Shown: positions 32,798 through 46,775, counted from the stretch's first letter. The stretch is DNA of 64,000 bases from Tricholoma matsutake (GCA_026075535.2 AP026547.1:6882001-6946000); one strand, 5' to 3'. Translations and numbers: made by a program. The notes: generated by a model from the sequence alone, not told the origin.

Positions 32798-35700
32798 CTA
32801 CAGTGCGCCATACCCTGTATCCGAACCATCCTCACTTTCCCTATCGTCCTCTGAGTCAGAGCTACAATCTTCATTACTGTCAGCTACAGATGAGTTGTCT
32901 GAGTGATCGTCATCATCATCGTCTCCCTCGTCTGCTTCACCACTGGCACCGTCTGTTAGCCCTTGTGCCTCATCCCGATCGCCAGCTATCTCCATTTCTG
33001 ATCTGCGGGCAATTTCTTGCAGTTCGTCCAGCAACTTGATGTCTCCATCCCTAAGAAGCGGCTCCAAGTCCATCTGATCCGTGCTGCTTGCTTGATTGGC
33101 AGCACCTGCCATGAAAGCATTGTCATCATCGATGTCCATTGCATCGTCATCATTACTCAATTTTGCCTCAGAGACTGCTGCATGCCCGATTCCACTGCTG
33201 GTGTATCGCATGAACATATCCCTATCCACAAAACTGACTGACATTAAATTTTGCGGTACGATGGCTATTAAGTAGCAACCTACATCATGACATAGTAATT
33301 TGCCCAATCGTCAACTTCATCCAGTTGACATGCAGCAGTGAGGGATGAGGTACTTAGCAAGTCTGGCATGCGGCCACTGGCGAAGCAGGGAATGAGGTGG
33401 CAACCTCGGATGACTAGAGAAGGATCTAGGAATCTGAATGCGGCATCATCAGTATTGGGTACAAACCCCACCTTTGGCAATCTTGCAGTTTTGAAACCCC
33501 AATGGTAGTTTGGTTCCATGCCAAACCACCGAACCCAGAGAAATTCCATATGTTGAATGGAGCAGTTCTGGGCTTCTGGCCCGCTGTGCATCACCTTTGC
33601 ATGGAACACTCCAAGAACGTGAGCATACCAGTACTTGTGAGCATCTGGTCCTGTTTCTGTCGAGTGGACCATGACATCACAATGTGTACAAGGGTTCATT
33701 GAGTCCTGATCCCGCCAAATGTCGTAGGTTGTATAATTGACACGTAGAACCTTGGCCGAGTAAATTTGATCCCCAATAATCCTAATAGTGCTGCGGTCCT
33801 GGGAGGTGTACTGAGCCTCATCTCCATCAAACTCACGATGAAGAACCCTGGACAGCAGATGATCCTTGAGTCTTGGTATGAAATTCTGTAGACCGTGGTG
33901 AGATTGTGAGCACAGCAAGATTAAAAGTAAAGATACCTTCTTGGCAGGATCATTTCGTGGTTCATGAACAAAACTCAGCAGGTGATGAGGAAAATTCTTA
34001 GAATCACTAAGGTGATGGTGCAAGTCAACCCCGCTAAATGGAAGCGGGTCATTCTCAAAGAAAGCAACATGGTGGGGATGATGTCTTCTGGGCAAAGCTG
34101 CAGCTTCTTTGGCATGGCGCAATCAGGTATGGCGTCGTTCATGCTTTGCAATTTGTTGTGTTGCATCCTTCTTGTTGGTCCGATGATAGAAACACTTTAC
34201 AAGGTGGTGGGAAAGCTCCCCCTGGGGGAAATGCTGCCTTTTAGAGTATGACATGGAGGAGCTGATTTTCTAAAACCTTACGATTTGCATAGAATACGAA
34301 TCTGTTGTGCCAAACAGACATATAGTTTGCACGTAGTCCCCCAGCGCATGCAGCTTGTAAGTAAACAAATTGAAAACCTTTCTCACCCTCTGCACTGGTG
34401 GCTTGGTTTTTAGTAACTGGGATTCTGACTCCTGCCCGAAGGGTGGATTAGCAGCGCTTGAAGCAGTGATGGATGTCAGCTTTCTGTGATTCCGTCAACG
34501 ACCTCAGCTGTCTGCTTCTCATGGTAGTTCAACAGTATTAAACACCAGGGTCCATTCTGCAAATGAACGCAATTCTTTCCCTATTGTCATTGTGGACTGA
34601 GTCAGGAGAGTAAGAGTAAAATCCATGTGCATCCTAAGCTTTGCAATTGTGTGCCATTCAGCCAAACGGAAGAGTAGCATCATAAGCTTGCTGTTGTGGG
34701 GTTCAGGGAGTAGGCCTTCCGCTGCAGGTATCATATTCTGGTATGACAGGTAAACTCACCTTTAAAATTAAAATAATGGATACACACTGATTTACCTGAA
34801 GCAAATCCTTGAAATTTCTTGCAGCCATCTGCTTCATTTCTGATACATTATTTGAGAAACACTGAATAGTGTCTAATCCATAAGTGGGTATCTGACGAAA
34901 TCTGCTTTATACATTAAATGGGCTTGGCTTCATCAAGACTAGGAAATCCCACCTTTGATTCAACTTCACCACAGCTCCACCTCCCGGAGCAGCAGCGTGT
35001 AAAACTCGAATAATGTGGGTAAATGTAGCCTTCCAGACACCAAGCTCAAACTCATGCATGAGATTGACAATGAGCATTGGGTAGGGGTTAAATCCAAAGC
35101 GACCCAGCCTCTCCGCGAAAGCATTCTTTTGCCACATTTTAGATTTATGAAGCATCAACACCTCATTTAAGCTGCTTACCGCTGTTGGAACCAAAGACAT
35201 AGGGCGGAGCATGCGCTCCACTGCAGTGGCGTTAATGGTATACCCTGCACGGTAGATGCAATCACAGGCCCTGTTCACAAGGCTTGAAAGGTATGATTGC
35301 GACTGAGTGATGCGTCCTTTCATATCGTGCTGATGTCCTAATTTATTGAACTCGGCGGTTGGAGTTGTGCACCGAGGACATATCCGGTCCCCTTTGTTAT
35401 GCGTGGTTCCCAATTTCACCCTGTCATTGTGATGGTTTGACTGATCGAATTTGAAGAAGGCATCAAATTAGACTTACTTTTCAGGATAGTCGGCGGAATA
35501 AGTGAAAAGGCATGGGTAAACTCGTCGCTGGATACCATCTGCACATGTCAGAACAATGCCATGCTCATAAGCATGCAAAAACTCATCATCTAGCAATAGA
35601 TGCCAAACTTCTTGCAACAGCTCATGCCGGCAGTGAGTTTTGAGGGTGGATCTCTGACTTGATGTGGCTGCAAATTCCATGAAAAATTCATCAATGCTAT

Positions 35701-37203
35701 CGGGAAGCTGTGAATAGGAGGATGATGAACAGGAGTAAATGAAAGACGGTGAGACATCCCACCGAAGGTATGTATGCTACATGATGACAGGCACCAGAGC
35801 TTGGCTTAGCTCGGATATACTTCGACTGATTGGCAAAATACATGTATAGTGGCCATACACTGGCGTTACCAAAACTCGCAAGGTGCGTGGAGTCGGACCA
35901 GAACATGAGGCCTGCAATGACTTTCTCTAGATTGCATTCCAGCTTGTTCAGTTGCTTCTGAAGATCGTCATGTGCCTTAATCCATGCATCGCCAGTGTAG
36001 ACCTCATCAAATACACAAGTTTCTGCCTTTGTTTCTGGATGGACATGGATTCGCTTGAAGGGGGAGAGGTGGAAATGTTTAGCAGAATCCTCACTCCATG
36101 CTTCCTTGATTACTTCAACTAGAGAACGAAAGTGGAGGCCTGGGACTGAAAATTGATGAGGAGGAGGAGATGGCTTGGTTCTTGAGGCCACAGGTACTTC
36201 TATATCAACTTTGACCTCCTTCCACCCACCACTAGAAAAGGGATTTGTGTCACTAGAGCTGGCAAAAGCCTTGTCCATCAGTTGATTTTCTCTGTGAGCA
36301 TTAAATGACCCCAGCTCCTCTATCTTGAAGTCTGGTGAAGCTAAAACCTCCTGTCCAAGGCGCATAATCTCAGCCTCAGTCTTCTGGGTGCTGCCAGAGT
36401 TTGCCCAGTTCATGAGTAGATATTTCAACATATTCTCGAAAGGCCAAGGGGCAGGAGGATGAAGCAAGTCATGTGGTTTAGGATACAAAGAAGTATCTCC
36501 TGTCCTAAAATTTGCTAAGTCATCTGGAGTGACATGCCTGTCTGGATCATAAGAAGGACAGTGATGGTATTCTTGAAGAACACCAAAACCATTAACCACC
36601 GAGCGCATGATGTCTCGAACATGAAGAATCACCCGATGGATTAAAGGGAGAGGTGTGGGGAGTTGCTGAATGGGTGTAGGGGCAGCTGGCTGTGTATCCT
36701 CTATATGCTTGGGATGGCAATAATTTCTCTTTGGTCTTCCTGATTGTGTTAACATTGGGCCTGCAGGAGACAGAAGTTTAGTCTGAATTAAAGTTGAGCA
36801 GAAACTGTTAGGTCACCTGGCAACTCCAAAATTGAATCTGAAGGATTACTAGGATTAGGATGGGCTCCATTCAAACTACTGGTAGCAATGTTGGAACAAA
36901 TGTCAATGGTGACTGTGATCTCCTCATGATTCTTTAAAAGAGTGGGGGAGTATAGTAGTGATCAGTGATGACAACCTTTGCAATAGCAAGAACTTGAAGA
37001 CATACGTCAGTTCTCACTCCTATTCTCTCCTTCCATAACTGAAGACTGGATACAGTTTCCTTTTGAATGACCTTTGCCTTTCTCTGCTCTATCCTAAGAG
37101 CCTGAGCAGTTTTGTAAATGGCACATCCAGCTTGATGTCTTGTGAGTCCAGCCTGGGCAGTGGATGAGAATTGACAGGAGTGAGAGCATATATAGGGTGA
37201 CAT
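32798..37203 (-). pseudogene. Plavaka-type DNA transposase, broken
   Basis: Decayed transposase of the fungal Plavaka group (CACTA-related, cut-and-paste). The N-terminus (MSPYICSHSCQFSSTAQAG, start 37203) is a C2H2-like finger with altered spacing. Downstream exons show family hallmarks: GLMFWSDSTHLASFGNASVW (about 35900) with the first acidic residue, and CADGIQRRVYPCLFTYSADY (about 35500). Later come GRFGFNPYPMLIVNLMHEFE, EGLLPEPHNSKLMMLLFRLA, and the C-terminal LDPSLVIRGCHLIPCFASGR with FVDRDMFMRYTSSGIGH. The tail is strongly acidic. An in-frame TGA at 34123-34125 (minus strand, after RHT) interrupts an otherwise open exon. Several introns are present. Terminal inverted repeats and target duplication were not found, so element ends are unknown. 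Confidence 0.8.
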
Positions 37204-37317
37204 GACAGCAAGAAGTACTAGTACTAGTAGTGTTGGCAAGAATACCATCTGGGGGGGCATGGTAATTCTGGGCAGTAGGAAATGCTGCTTGCAGTGGTCA
37301 GCAACACTTACTAGCAC

Positions 37318-40300
37318 CTACTACTCACTGTTCAAAACTTCAAGTGGGCCAGTGCCAAATTGGGGCCTTGAAATGTTGGATTACCCCTTGTGAACAAACA
37401 TCAAATAATACAGAGTTTTCAGAAATTCTTGTCCCATGTGTTTTTGGTTGAACTTGGTTGAACGGAAAATCTGTAAAATAAAATAAATCAAGATAAGTAT
37501 TAAAATTCAAAATGGGTGTAGCACAGAGCCTCTTGTGGCCTCTTGAAGGCTTGTGGCAGATAGCCAGCAGTGTATATTATAAGCTTACCGATGATACAAC
37601 GCCGAAATGTGAGATAATCATATAAGTGGGCCCTGGCACTGGGCAAGCTCAGTACATGGGACCATGGGTAGTGGATTCTAGCATGATACCAGTTTACATC
37701 TGCATAGAATAAGGTAGAAGAAATATAGCAAGTGCTGCAACTGAATGGGTTCGTTGAACAAGATTATAAATAATGTGTGTCATCATATGCATGGCCCAGG
37801 CCATATGTAGTGATGCTGGATGGAAATGCCTCGCTCTGCATTCTGTAACCTAAGAGTTGCAGATATAAGGACTCAAGAGGTTTTAGAAGGCAACAAATGC
37901 TGAGCAGGGGATACACACTTTAACTTCGTGGAGCAACCACCTGCACAGTGCATACCTTTGCCACAACACTCCTTTGCCGCAACACTCCTTTGCCGCAACA
38001 CTCCTTTGCTGCAACACTCCTTTGCCGCAACACTCCTTTGCTGCAACACTCCTTTGCCGCAACACTCCTTTGCCACAACACTCCTTTGCCACAACACTCC
38101 TCCTGCATAGAACCTTGCAAGTGACTTGGCAGACACCATTCCTGTGTAGCCGCTGTGTGTTGCAAGTGTCTAGAAGATTTCACATCCATGTATAATGCAG
38201 GGCTCAGTACTTGGTAAGTTCGGGTTGATTCCTCCAAATTTACGGGAGTGGATCAGTCCCAACATTGAATAATGGGTTCGGAGATCACATACACACTTTC
38301 ATCTGCTGAGAAACCCTACTACACGCAACCATTAGCATATGTATATGGCATTGTAAGACATACACAGCCGGAATGGGGGAGGGTAAGGTGAGAGACATGC
38401 CTGATGTAGAGGTGGGAATGAAGTGATGCACACAGAGACAAATTTGAATATGCATGGCTTTTCTCTAAACTCTAGTACCACTTATCTTTCCACCGTCACC
38501 CTCCTTTTCATGCAAACAATCTCTCAATTTCCAGCCTCTGCCCTTCAAGCTCACTCAGTACGTACAGCACTCCATATATTCGTCAAATTGCCAAAGCGTT
38601 GACACCCATTTGCTTCAAGTACACCCTGGCAGATCTGAGTGTGGCCCAATTTTGTCCATGGCTATGATCATCCCAGGCAACAATGGAATCTCAAAGCAGA
38701 AGCTGCCACAACCTCGCCTTTCCCATGACTGTGTCCAACATCCCCTTGGCTTCATCGGCAATCCTGCTGCCCTCTGCTGATATAACACCGCCAGTATCCT
38801 TTAGGCCGTTCTCTTCCCCTCCTCCTCTACCCAATCCCCTCCTCCACTGCATGATCGTCATCCATGTCCCTATGAATTTATCCTTCACCCAGGAGCATCC
38901 ACATCGACCCGCCACCGCCGTCTGTGAATTGCAATCTTGCTATTGCCTTAGCTTTAGCCTTGGGCCGGAATTGGGTGCCCGATAACGGCTTTGACTTCTG
39001 ATGCCTCGCGTTCTCAACGTGGCAAGGTCTTCCATGATGGCAGTGAGACAAGTGACAGGTGATTGAAACTAGATTATGCAGCTTCTGCAGTGGCCAATCA
39101 GCGTCCAGGAGTAAGTTCTTCGATATCATAGCCTCCATTCCGTAACTGTATATTGATCCTGACCTGGATCTGCCAAATATAGATCTGTCATATAAGTCGA
39201 TGGTTGCCCTAGAGAGGCTTGCTTCACCGCTCTCGACACTATGAGGTTGTGAAGTTTCTTGAGGGCCTTTGCAGTCTTTCAGCGCTGCTAAAAGACACCA
39301 AGTCAAGATGCGGTAGGAGGACCTGGAGGTGGATATCATTGATCAAGAAAGCAGCAGAGCAGAATCCTTAACCACGAACTGCAGGAAGGGGTGGGGGTGG
39401 GGGTCCCGCCAGGAATTGTCGTGCTCTGCATGCCAAAATGTAAATTTTAGGCCACTCAGATAGTTTTACAGTTTCGAGCAGAATCACGCCGCTGATCCTG
39501 GTTTCAAACCTGTAGATATTTATTAAACAAACATTTTCACGGAAGAATAATAATGGAATTGTACCTCAAAACAGAGAGAGCAATTACAAGAGCTCTCCTA
39601 CAAGCCTGGGCTGCCGGGCGGTCAACAAGTAACAAGAAATGGTAAGCGCGATCTATATGCCTTGAGGTCGAGTTAGTTGAACAAGGCAGGGCAGAGATAG
39701 TACGTACATTTGTCAGTTGCTTGTCGAGATGAATAAGATACGCATAGTGGATTCTATGCAAAAGTAATCACATATAGGTGAATATGCATGGCACTGAATA
39801 TGTATATTGCATGATTCCAGGTAGTGATTGGAAGGAACCGGGAACATAAGATGAAATAGCATAATGAAATAGTCAGCCTCATCTTCCACCCCAAAAACAT
39901 ACATAGATGAGCTCACACTCGCATCAGAACTCGATGATAAAAGGCAGCACAGTGGAGATATGGACAAGAAGCGAAATGTTTCAGTGACAGCTTTTGTGTG
40001 GTGGTGATGCCATCATGGTGAATCATTGGGAGGAATGGGTTAGACAATCAAACCGGGCTAGTGTCATGGAGGACGGAACTTCAAGCAGATCAATCAACCA
40101 AGTGATGAGAGAGGGTTGCGGAGGAGTTGGGCTGGAGGTTGTGGGGGTGGAGATGGCAGCAAGTGGGTTCCAGGCGGGCCTGAGGGAGAGTCGGGACTGT
40201 AGCGGATGATTACCCACACTCCACATCCCATCCCAATCCCCGAACCCCAATCGAGCTGCTCACAAGTGAGCTCTCCCTTCAATGCGAAGCACGATGCCCA

Positions 40301-42433
40301 TATATCGAGATTGAGATCACTAGTATGCCAAATCAACACAGACGACAGTTGTTTAATGCCCATCACCTGCATAAGTCTGCCTGTAGGTGCGGGGTGCAGG
40401 GCATCAGGGGTCGTGGGAGAGGGGGGTGCAGGTAAGGCCAGGGAGGAGGCGGTCAAGGAGCATAACAAATTTTCAAGGGAGAGGGTGGACCCAGTCACCC
40501 ATGTGCCAGAGCTCTGTTAGTTTTCAGGTTGAGCATGATTCCTTGATGACCTGATGAATAGAGGGCACGCTCATATGACGCGGTATCAAGTATAAGGACA
40601 TTATGTGAGATTTCTTTGACAAAGGGCGTGAGATGGCAGATGTGAAAGACAAAAAAATCAATGATTACTAATTTTCATCTCTTGGAGACTCGCAAGGTCT
40701 CCAGTTGCACCATGGGCAACCAGCATGAGAGAGTTGGCCGTAGTTTTGGAATCGGGGCTTGCCAGACTACTGCACAACTGGGTCAGATCGTGCCGTTGAT
40801 GTGTATACGATACTGACTAACCTTATGATGGTCTGAATGATCTCAGGTAACCATAGTTTTACCTTAGAAATAACCTGACCTGTCACCAAACTATGGGTGA
40901 TAAGCACATCAAAGTTCAAATGAAGACAGAGAGCCATACTGCATACTATCAAAAGAAAAAGTCAGCCCTCATGATAAAGATCAGTGCTAAACAACACTGA
41001 CATGCCATGGAAACATTGCGAAATGTTTGTTCGTCACCTTGTCAGCATATTCACCAATGATAAAGTGTCCTCTCCTGCGGCGACCAGCATGATCAGTGGT
41101 GGATCAGAAGGGAAAGAATAGGAGACTCACCAATAATTTGTATCAGGCTCTGGCAGCCAATGACTGAGGCACTGAGGCTATAGCAAATAGTTAAAACTAT
41201 CAAAGGCAGAAGTGTGAAACTCATGTTTCAAGATGACCCATCTAGTGTTGTGATGGCTCGGCTTGGCCTGAAAGCCGTGGCTTAGGCCTGGCTTTGAGGG
41301 GCCCAGGCTTTTGAAAATGCAAGCCTGAGTGAAGACGGCTTCAGGCTGGCTTAGGCTGGACCTTGGCCACTTGGAGCTTAGTGACAAGGGAGGTGAAGAA
41401 AAGTAATGAAATTGGATATATATGGATGGTATTAACATTTCGAGGTATAGATACATTAGTATATACTACATCAAAGGTGTTAGCATAAGGGTCAGAAAAT
41501 AATGGACGGACCTACCTATGCATGAGTGTCATTCAACTTCAAACATAGATAAACTATCAAAAGATTGTTAGATCATTAGATGTAAGTGATGGACCGTGAT
41601 GGATGGGGAGTATCGTCATTGCTCCCTGTTTCCACCCTGCGAGCAGTTGCTTGTGGCAGCAGTTGGGGGTGCTCTGGTGGTTGTGGTGGCCATCATCCTG
41701 TGCCTTGTTGTTGGGGTGCTCGATTGTCCTCCGTTGTTGGGGTGGGCTCTGTGATTACAAGATGTCTAGAATCTAGAAAATAATTGGTTAGCAAAAAGAA
41801 ACATGGGAGAAAAAAAAATTACCTGGGGTTCAAATGATGATAGACGTCGTTTGGGCCCCGTTCATGTGGTTCATCATTTTCCCCCCTCCCCTGTCATTCA
41901 TATTCGTTGTCGTCTCATCATCATGCTGTTTGTCTCGTCGTCCTGCTATTTGTTATCCAGTTCTCAGAGGGGTGATGTGGGTGTGCCATCTCATGATTAT
42001 ACATTAGTTGAACAAAAAAAAAACAAGAAAGTAATAAGAAAAAAAACATACCTATGGCCCAACTGATGTTCCTCATCATTTGAGCCCTTTTCTACATGAT
42101 GCGCGTCTTGAGGTTATACAATAGTTACAACTGATATGCAAATGAATACACTAGTTAGTTGGGCAAAAAGACAATAAAGTAATAAGAAAATAAACATACC
42201 TAGGGGCCAGTTTTCAACGTGACGTGGCTACCTGGAGTGAGGCTGAACAGCGAACATGAAAGTTGAGATGTTGATATCTGGTGATATGCTATTACTAAAC
42301 AATAACAATCACTAAGAACTGCCAGTGTTTGACCTTGAACAAGAGGTGGCAGATTGGCTGATCATGGACATGGCTGATATGACGTACCCTCCCCCCCCCC
42401 AAATGAGGAGATTGTTGTGGCTTGTATTGATGA
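37318..42433. other. About 5 kb without a supported gene
   Basis: Contains the 16-bp minisatellite at 37955, GC-rich short repeats of 'ggctt-agg' type around 41260-41370, and AT-rich stretches near 42000. Frames up to about 150 codons (for example 38878-39339 and 40094-40498, minus) are low-complexity or motif-free. Probably mobile-element debris. Confidence 0.45.
37955..38098. repeat. 16-bp minisatellite, nine copies
   Basis: Nine contiguous copies of cctttgccgcaacact, with the variable pair ccgc/ctgc/ccac. Because 16 is not a multiple of three, all frames stay open in both directions and give repeated nonsense peptides. No coding role is supported. Confidence 0.95.
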
Positions 42434-43067
42434 ATGGCAGGACGGCAAGGGATGAGCGGCATCTCACAGCATCAACAAAGAAACCCTGAGTCTCAGTGGA
42501 ACCCTGACCTTCCGACGCGCTACTTTCTCGACGACGCGTTCTCCTTAACTCCAGGTCAGTTCAGCATCGAAGATATTGAAGCAGAAACCTTGTACCAATG
42601 TCCCCATTACGTGCAAGTTCTGCCATGATGTGCACTGGAAGTACAATATGCAGCGTCACTTGCAAGAGCGGCATCCCTCTTGGGAATCAAATACAGATTC
42701 ACTCGAGGTTCAGGACTTCTCTGGCAAGATTTCCATTACTAACGAGGAGGAGACAAAGCTTGGGATACCTGAGGAATCTCACGGCTGCTGTGTGGTTGCA
42801 ATCAATGCATACGACGCGCAGCAATCACATTCTCTCCCGCACATCCATGACTCACATGGTGAATCTCCTTGCAGACCTCGCTACACAATGCCAGTTCAGC
42901 ATCCCCACCTCCCACCTCTGCCCATCTCCTTGCCAGTTCTCGAACAGTTCCAGACAGATTCGAATCACAAAAAATGCTTGGCTCTTCAATACTCAGTTAC
43001 AACAATGATGTCTTCTCTTGACTCTGTCATAATATCCCACACATACGCCACACGTCCCTCATTCTGA
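42434..43067 (+). pseudogene. C2H2-like zinc-finger fragment, frameshifted
   Basis: Two overlapping frames share a region with CKFCHDVHWKYNMQRHLQER followed by HPSWE, a Cys2/His2-like segment seen in transposon-associated proteins of agarics. The first frame (DAFSLTPGQFSIEDIEAE) ends just before the finger and the second begins inside it, so a frameshift or missing exon separates them. The remainder is Ser/His/Pro-rich and uninformative. No start, intron set or partner domain can be assigned. Confidence 0.35.
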
Positions 43068-44132
43068 AGATCTTGATACTTGGATGGAGGTGTCGATATA
43101 GAAGTAGAAGCTTGTAGCGACACAAGTCATATAGTCATACGTCAATTGGCAGCCCAATGGTAACCAGGTCACCAAGTAAGTCAAACCTGACTATATGTGC
43201 TTTTATCCCAACTTGCAATGCTCATTTTCTTAGCATCATTTCAGGTCATATTTGTAATTGTGCGTGCTTTGCCAACTTCGCTCAATGCTCCACATGCATG
43301 TTAACCTATATTTATAGTTTCAACTTATATCACTCTTATATCCTAACCATGAGCACCACCATAATTACTGCCACCCTGAGTTAATTGAAAAAGGTATGTG
43401 GCTAATTCTCATTCTAATAATGCTACTGACCTGTAAAATCACAGGAGTTTGGGGCCAACTCCAAGTCTTTCAGTCTCGGGGGAAGCAGCAGCAACAGGGG
43501 AACAAAGGATAGTGGCAGGGGAGGTGTCAACAGCAGGGAAAGCACCAGGAGCGGCAGTGGCAACATGTTACAGGAAGTTGTAGGGGCAGTGGCATGCGAG
43601 GGTAGTGCAGGGGTAGTGGTGAGGGTAGCGGTAGTAGTAGCAGCACCAATGTAGTATAAAATTGAGCCCAATCAAATACCTGCTTTTGTATCACTGAAAT
43701 AGCTTGATCTGGCTTGATTTTTGTCTGAGATTTCGAGTGAGGTCAAGCCATTTGGAATAATTTACAGAGGGCTCATTTTCCCTCATTTCAGCTTGATCCA
43801 GCTCGACTGACTTTTCACTGGGACTAAGGTCTGATATATTCAAACCACTAAAAGCCACGGCTTACGATGGTGTTCTGCTGTGGTATAAATCATTGTCTTA
43901 CATGTTCCTAGGGATCTTACAAACTGGGGGAACCTCAAATATCACTGTATCATTGGAAGTGACATGACAACAGAAAACATCAGAGAAGCAGAATGAAAAC
44001 AATAAAAAGCAGATAGATCTAATAGTCCCCTGGGATGAATAATATGGAACACTAACAGGAGAATAAAAATGAACACCAAAGGAAATTCCATCTGAGTCCA
44101 CATCTCCAACACCCACGCTCATGAAAAGGAGT
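43068..44132. other. About 1 kb without a supported gene
   Basis: Includes a purine-rich 'ggcagcagcagg' low-complexity stretch at about 43480-43640. No motif is seen. It lies just beyond the 3' end of the JmjC-type gene. Confidence 0.45.
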
Positions 44133-46700
44133 CTACTTTGCTTCCACGGTATGAGTGCCTCTAGCTTTCCTTTCATGCCTGCTTCCTTCTGTATCCTGTA
44201 CAAAATGGTAGGTCAATGATCTTAGTTGTACAGGGCCTGGTAGCTTACCATTATCTTCATCATCATCATCATTTTCACTGCTTCCATACCCTTGGTCTGC
44301 CAAATCAAGGAGCTCTTTTATGTCATCTGGAATGTCACGATCGTGCGGGGTCCTCCCATGTTCACCTTTGGGTGAACTTAGATTAGCCAATGCAACACCA
44401 AAAAGAACTGTAAGCTCACAGAATTTGCCTGAAGGGTATGGCACTGGCTGGCTTTTTACGGAGACTGTGAAGTCTTTGTCCATCCATCCTGTCCAACACA
44501 GGGAGGTGAGAGAGAGATGAGGACTGTCAATTGTATGCCAGGCCTGCCAGAATGACCCATTGTTGGAGAAAACTTCTTTGATAACACCATGAACTTTCAA
44601 TGTGGTGCATTCCTTTACATTCGAATGCATGTTAGAGCCTTCAGCAATCTCTTTGCACCGATGTATAGCCATGGTTTGGTAAGCTAGTCCCTTGAAGTAA
44701 AAGTGATCCTGCACGCTCCAGTATAGCTCCGGATGCTCTTCCCAAGTGACTGCAGAAACAGTACTGATGTCGTAGTTGCACCAGAACCAGTGCCGAAGCT
44801 GTCTAGCCAATCTACGAGCATGCACCATGGCAGCTCTTTCTTTCACACACAAGCCCACCTGTGAGTAGCTTTGTGGATGGAGAACATCTGCAAGCTCAGC
44901 ACTGTTGATGAGGTTGAAGAAGCCAACAGTGCTATCAGGTGTGTGTAAAGCAGGGATGTGCTCCAGAGATGGGAATGGCTCATCTGCCATTGCAACAAAA
45001 CCAGCTCCCACTGTTGCTGCATGAATAAAAACAAGAATCCATCTAAGGAGCATCCTTGAGTCCTTTGTATGCTGGGTATTGGTTATAATGCTGCTGCCAA
45101 CGAATGAATGGATCAATGAAAAAAAGGTGTCGGTGATAGTGCTGATTGCATAAAAGTGATTCCCAAAGCAAATAGTGGACTCTGGGGTGAAAACTGCATG
45201 GATGGTACCAGGCCGCATATGCCTGTGGTGACATAGTGTTTCAGTCATGATAACAGATACAGCTTAAACGCCACTTACAGCTCCATGTCAGCTGTCAGAA
45301 GGATGGCCTCAAACTTAAAGTTCTCTGTGTCAATAAAGCTGCTATCGAAGTTTTCAAAAAGAGAAATTCTGGCCAGCGCGTTTTTGCTTCTTGGAGTTGC
45401 AATGACCCACCACTTGCATCCACCCTTGTTTCTCACCTCCACACGCGTGGCAAACCCATCTGTGTTGATATGGAGCTTGTGGTGGGCATTAAAAGTAGCA
45501 GCCAACCCCCATGAGGTGCTTGCAAATGGAAATGGGTGGAGGGAAACTTTGCAAAACTCCATATCCGCTGTTGCACTGAATGCGCTAACATCCATTGCTA
45601 ACACCTCCAAAGGGGTACAACCTGGGGGTGGATATGGAAATGGGAAATCTAACACATTGAGTATCTTGCCATCCACTACACCAGCATTATGGCTGTCCAG
45701 AAGATCCTGTGGTGTACCAATGTAAAGGCAGTTTGTTGCCTCCTCATTTTGAAGAACTGAATGGTCTGCCATGAAAGAAAATGATCAATCATGGATGCAG
45801 CCATCTAGCAAACAATGTGCAATGAACCATGGATGGTTAATTCTTTGTTCATCCTTGTGGCCAGAGTGCGCATGCCATGCTCATCAAACTCCAGTTTTCA
45901 ATAAGGAGGCTTGTGAGTCACCACAATATTTTTGGTGCAAAAGACCTCTTGAATAAATTGTGGACGTGCTGAGATGCACGCACTATGTGTCAGGATCTGA
46001 AATGTAGAGCTAGAGTTGTCTCCCTGAAGATGCGGAGGGATACCATGCTCATCGTAGTCACTTTCAACCACCTTTAGAACAGCCTGAAAAAAAGCAAGTG
46101 CCTCCTCATCCTATAGCTGTGATTAGAGCTGTAGATGATGTTAGCGAAAAACTTACATGGAAGCGCGGAGTGTAAATGTATGGAATATCACGGTCCAGAC
46201 CATACAGTAGAGCAACATTTTGGGGTAAAATTTTCTGGAGAGCAAAGTTGCAGTACTGACTGCCCTGTACAAAGCCCCTCACATACCTGCATGCCCTTAT
46301 TATTGTCTGTGGTGAAAGTCTTGCCACCATATACTGTCTGATGTGTAACCTAGGTCAACTTAGACTGCTGGGTCTAGGATATCAACTCACCAGGTCTTCG
46401 ATAATCTCAGGCAAGATGGTAAGGTCAACGATCTCATACACTCCAGCATGACCATCAGGATGTGGCTTGGGCTTGGAGAGGAGCTTGGCTCCACCCTGGA
46501 GTTCACCCTTCATCTTGCTACGTCTTGTCCATTTTTTGGATGCTGGGGCTGTGCTAACACCAGTGTATGGGCTCACTGTTTGCACTGGCTGCTGTACTAG
46601 TCGAGCTGACTTCCTAGCTGGCTGCTGATTTGCATTAGCTTTGGGCTAGGGATCTCCTTAGCTCATGAGATGGACATACCACTTGGGAGTTTGAAAGTCC

Positions 46701-46775
46701 CTGCTCACCAGAGCCCTGCTCACCGGAGCCCTGCTCACCAGAGCCATGCTCACTGGAGCCCTGCTCACCAGTTGC
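46701..46775. repeat. 15-bp coding tandem repeat (GEQGS), five units
   Basis: Five 15-bp units (ctgctcaccagagcc and variants) encode repeated Gly-Glu-Gln-Gly-Ser on the minus strand within the JmjC-type gene. A nearby CCT run at about 46955-46988 encodes eleven Glu. Confidence 0.85.

Noticed and set aside
37955..38098. CRISPR-like array
   Set aside because: Head-to-tail repeats with no spacers, in a eukaryotic genome; a simple minisatellite.
37883..38237. Long overlapping frames with repeated KECCGKGVL- or PQHSFAATLL-type peptides
   Set aside because: They arise automatically from the 16-bp minisatellite, which is open in all frames; no start context or splice support.
40094..40498. Possible kinase or F-box fragment on the minus strand
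   Set aside because: Catalytic motifs are absent and the sequence is Pro/Ser/Leu-rich low complexity.
41230..41370. GC-rich ggcttagg-type stretch as a SINE or hairpin element
   Set aside because: Short imperfect repeats only; no target duplication, A-tail or RNA polymerase III boxes seen.
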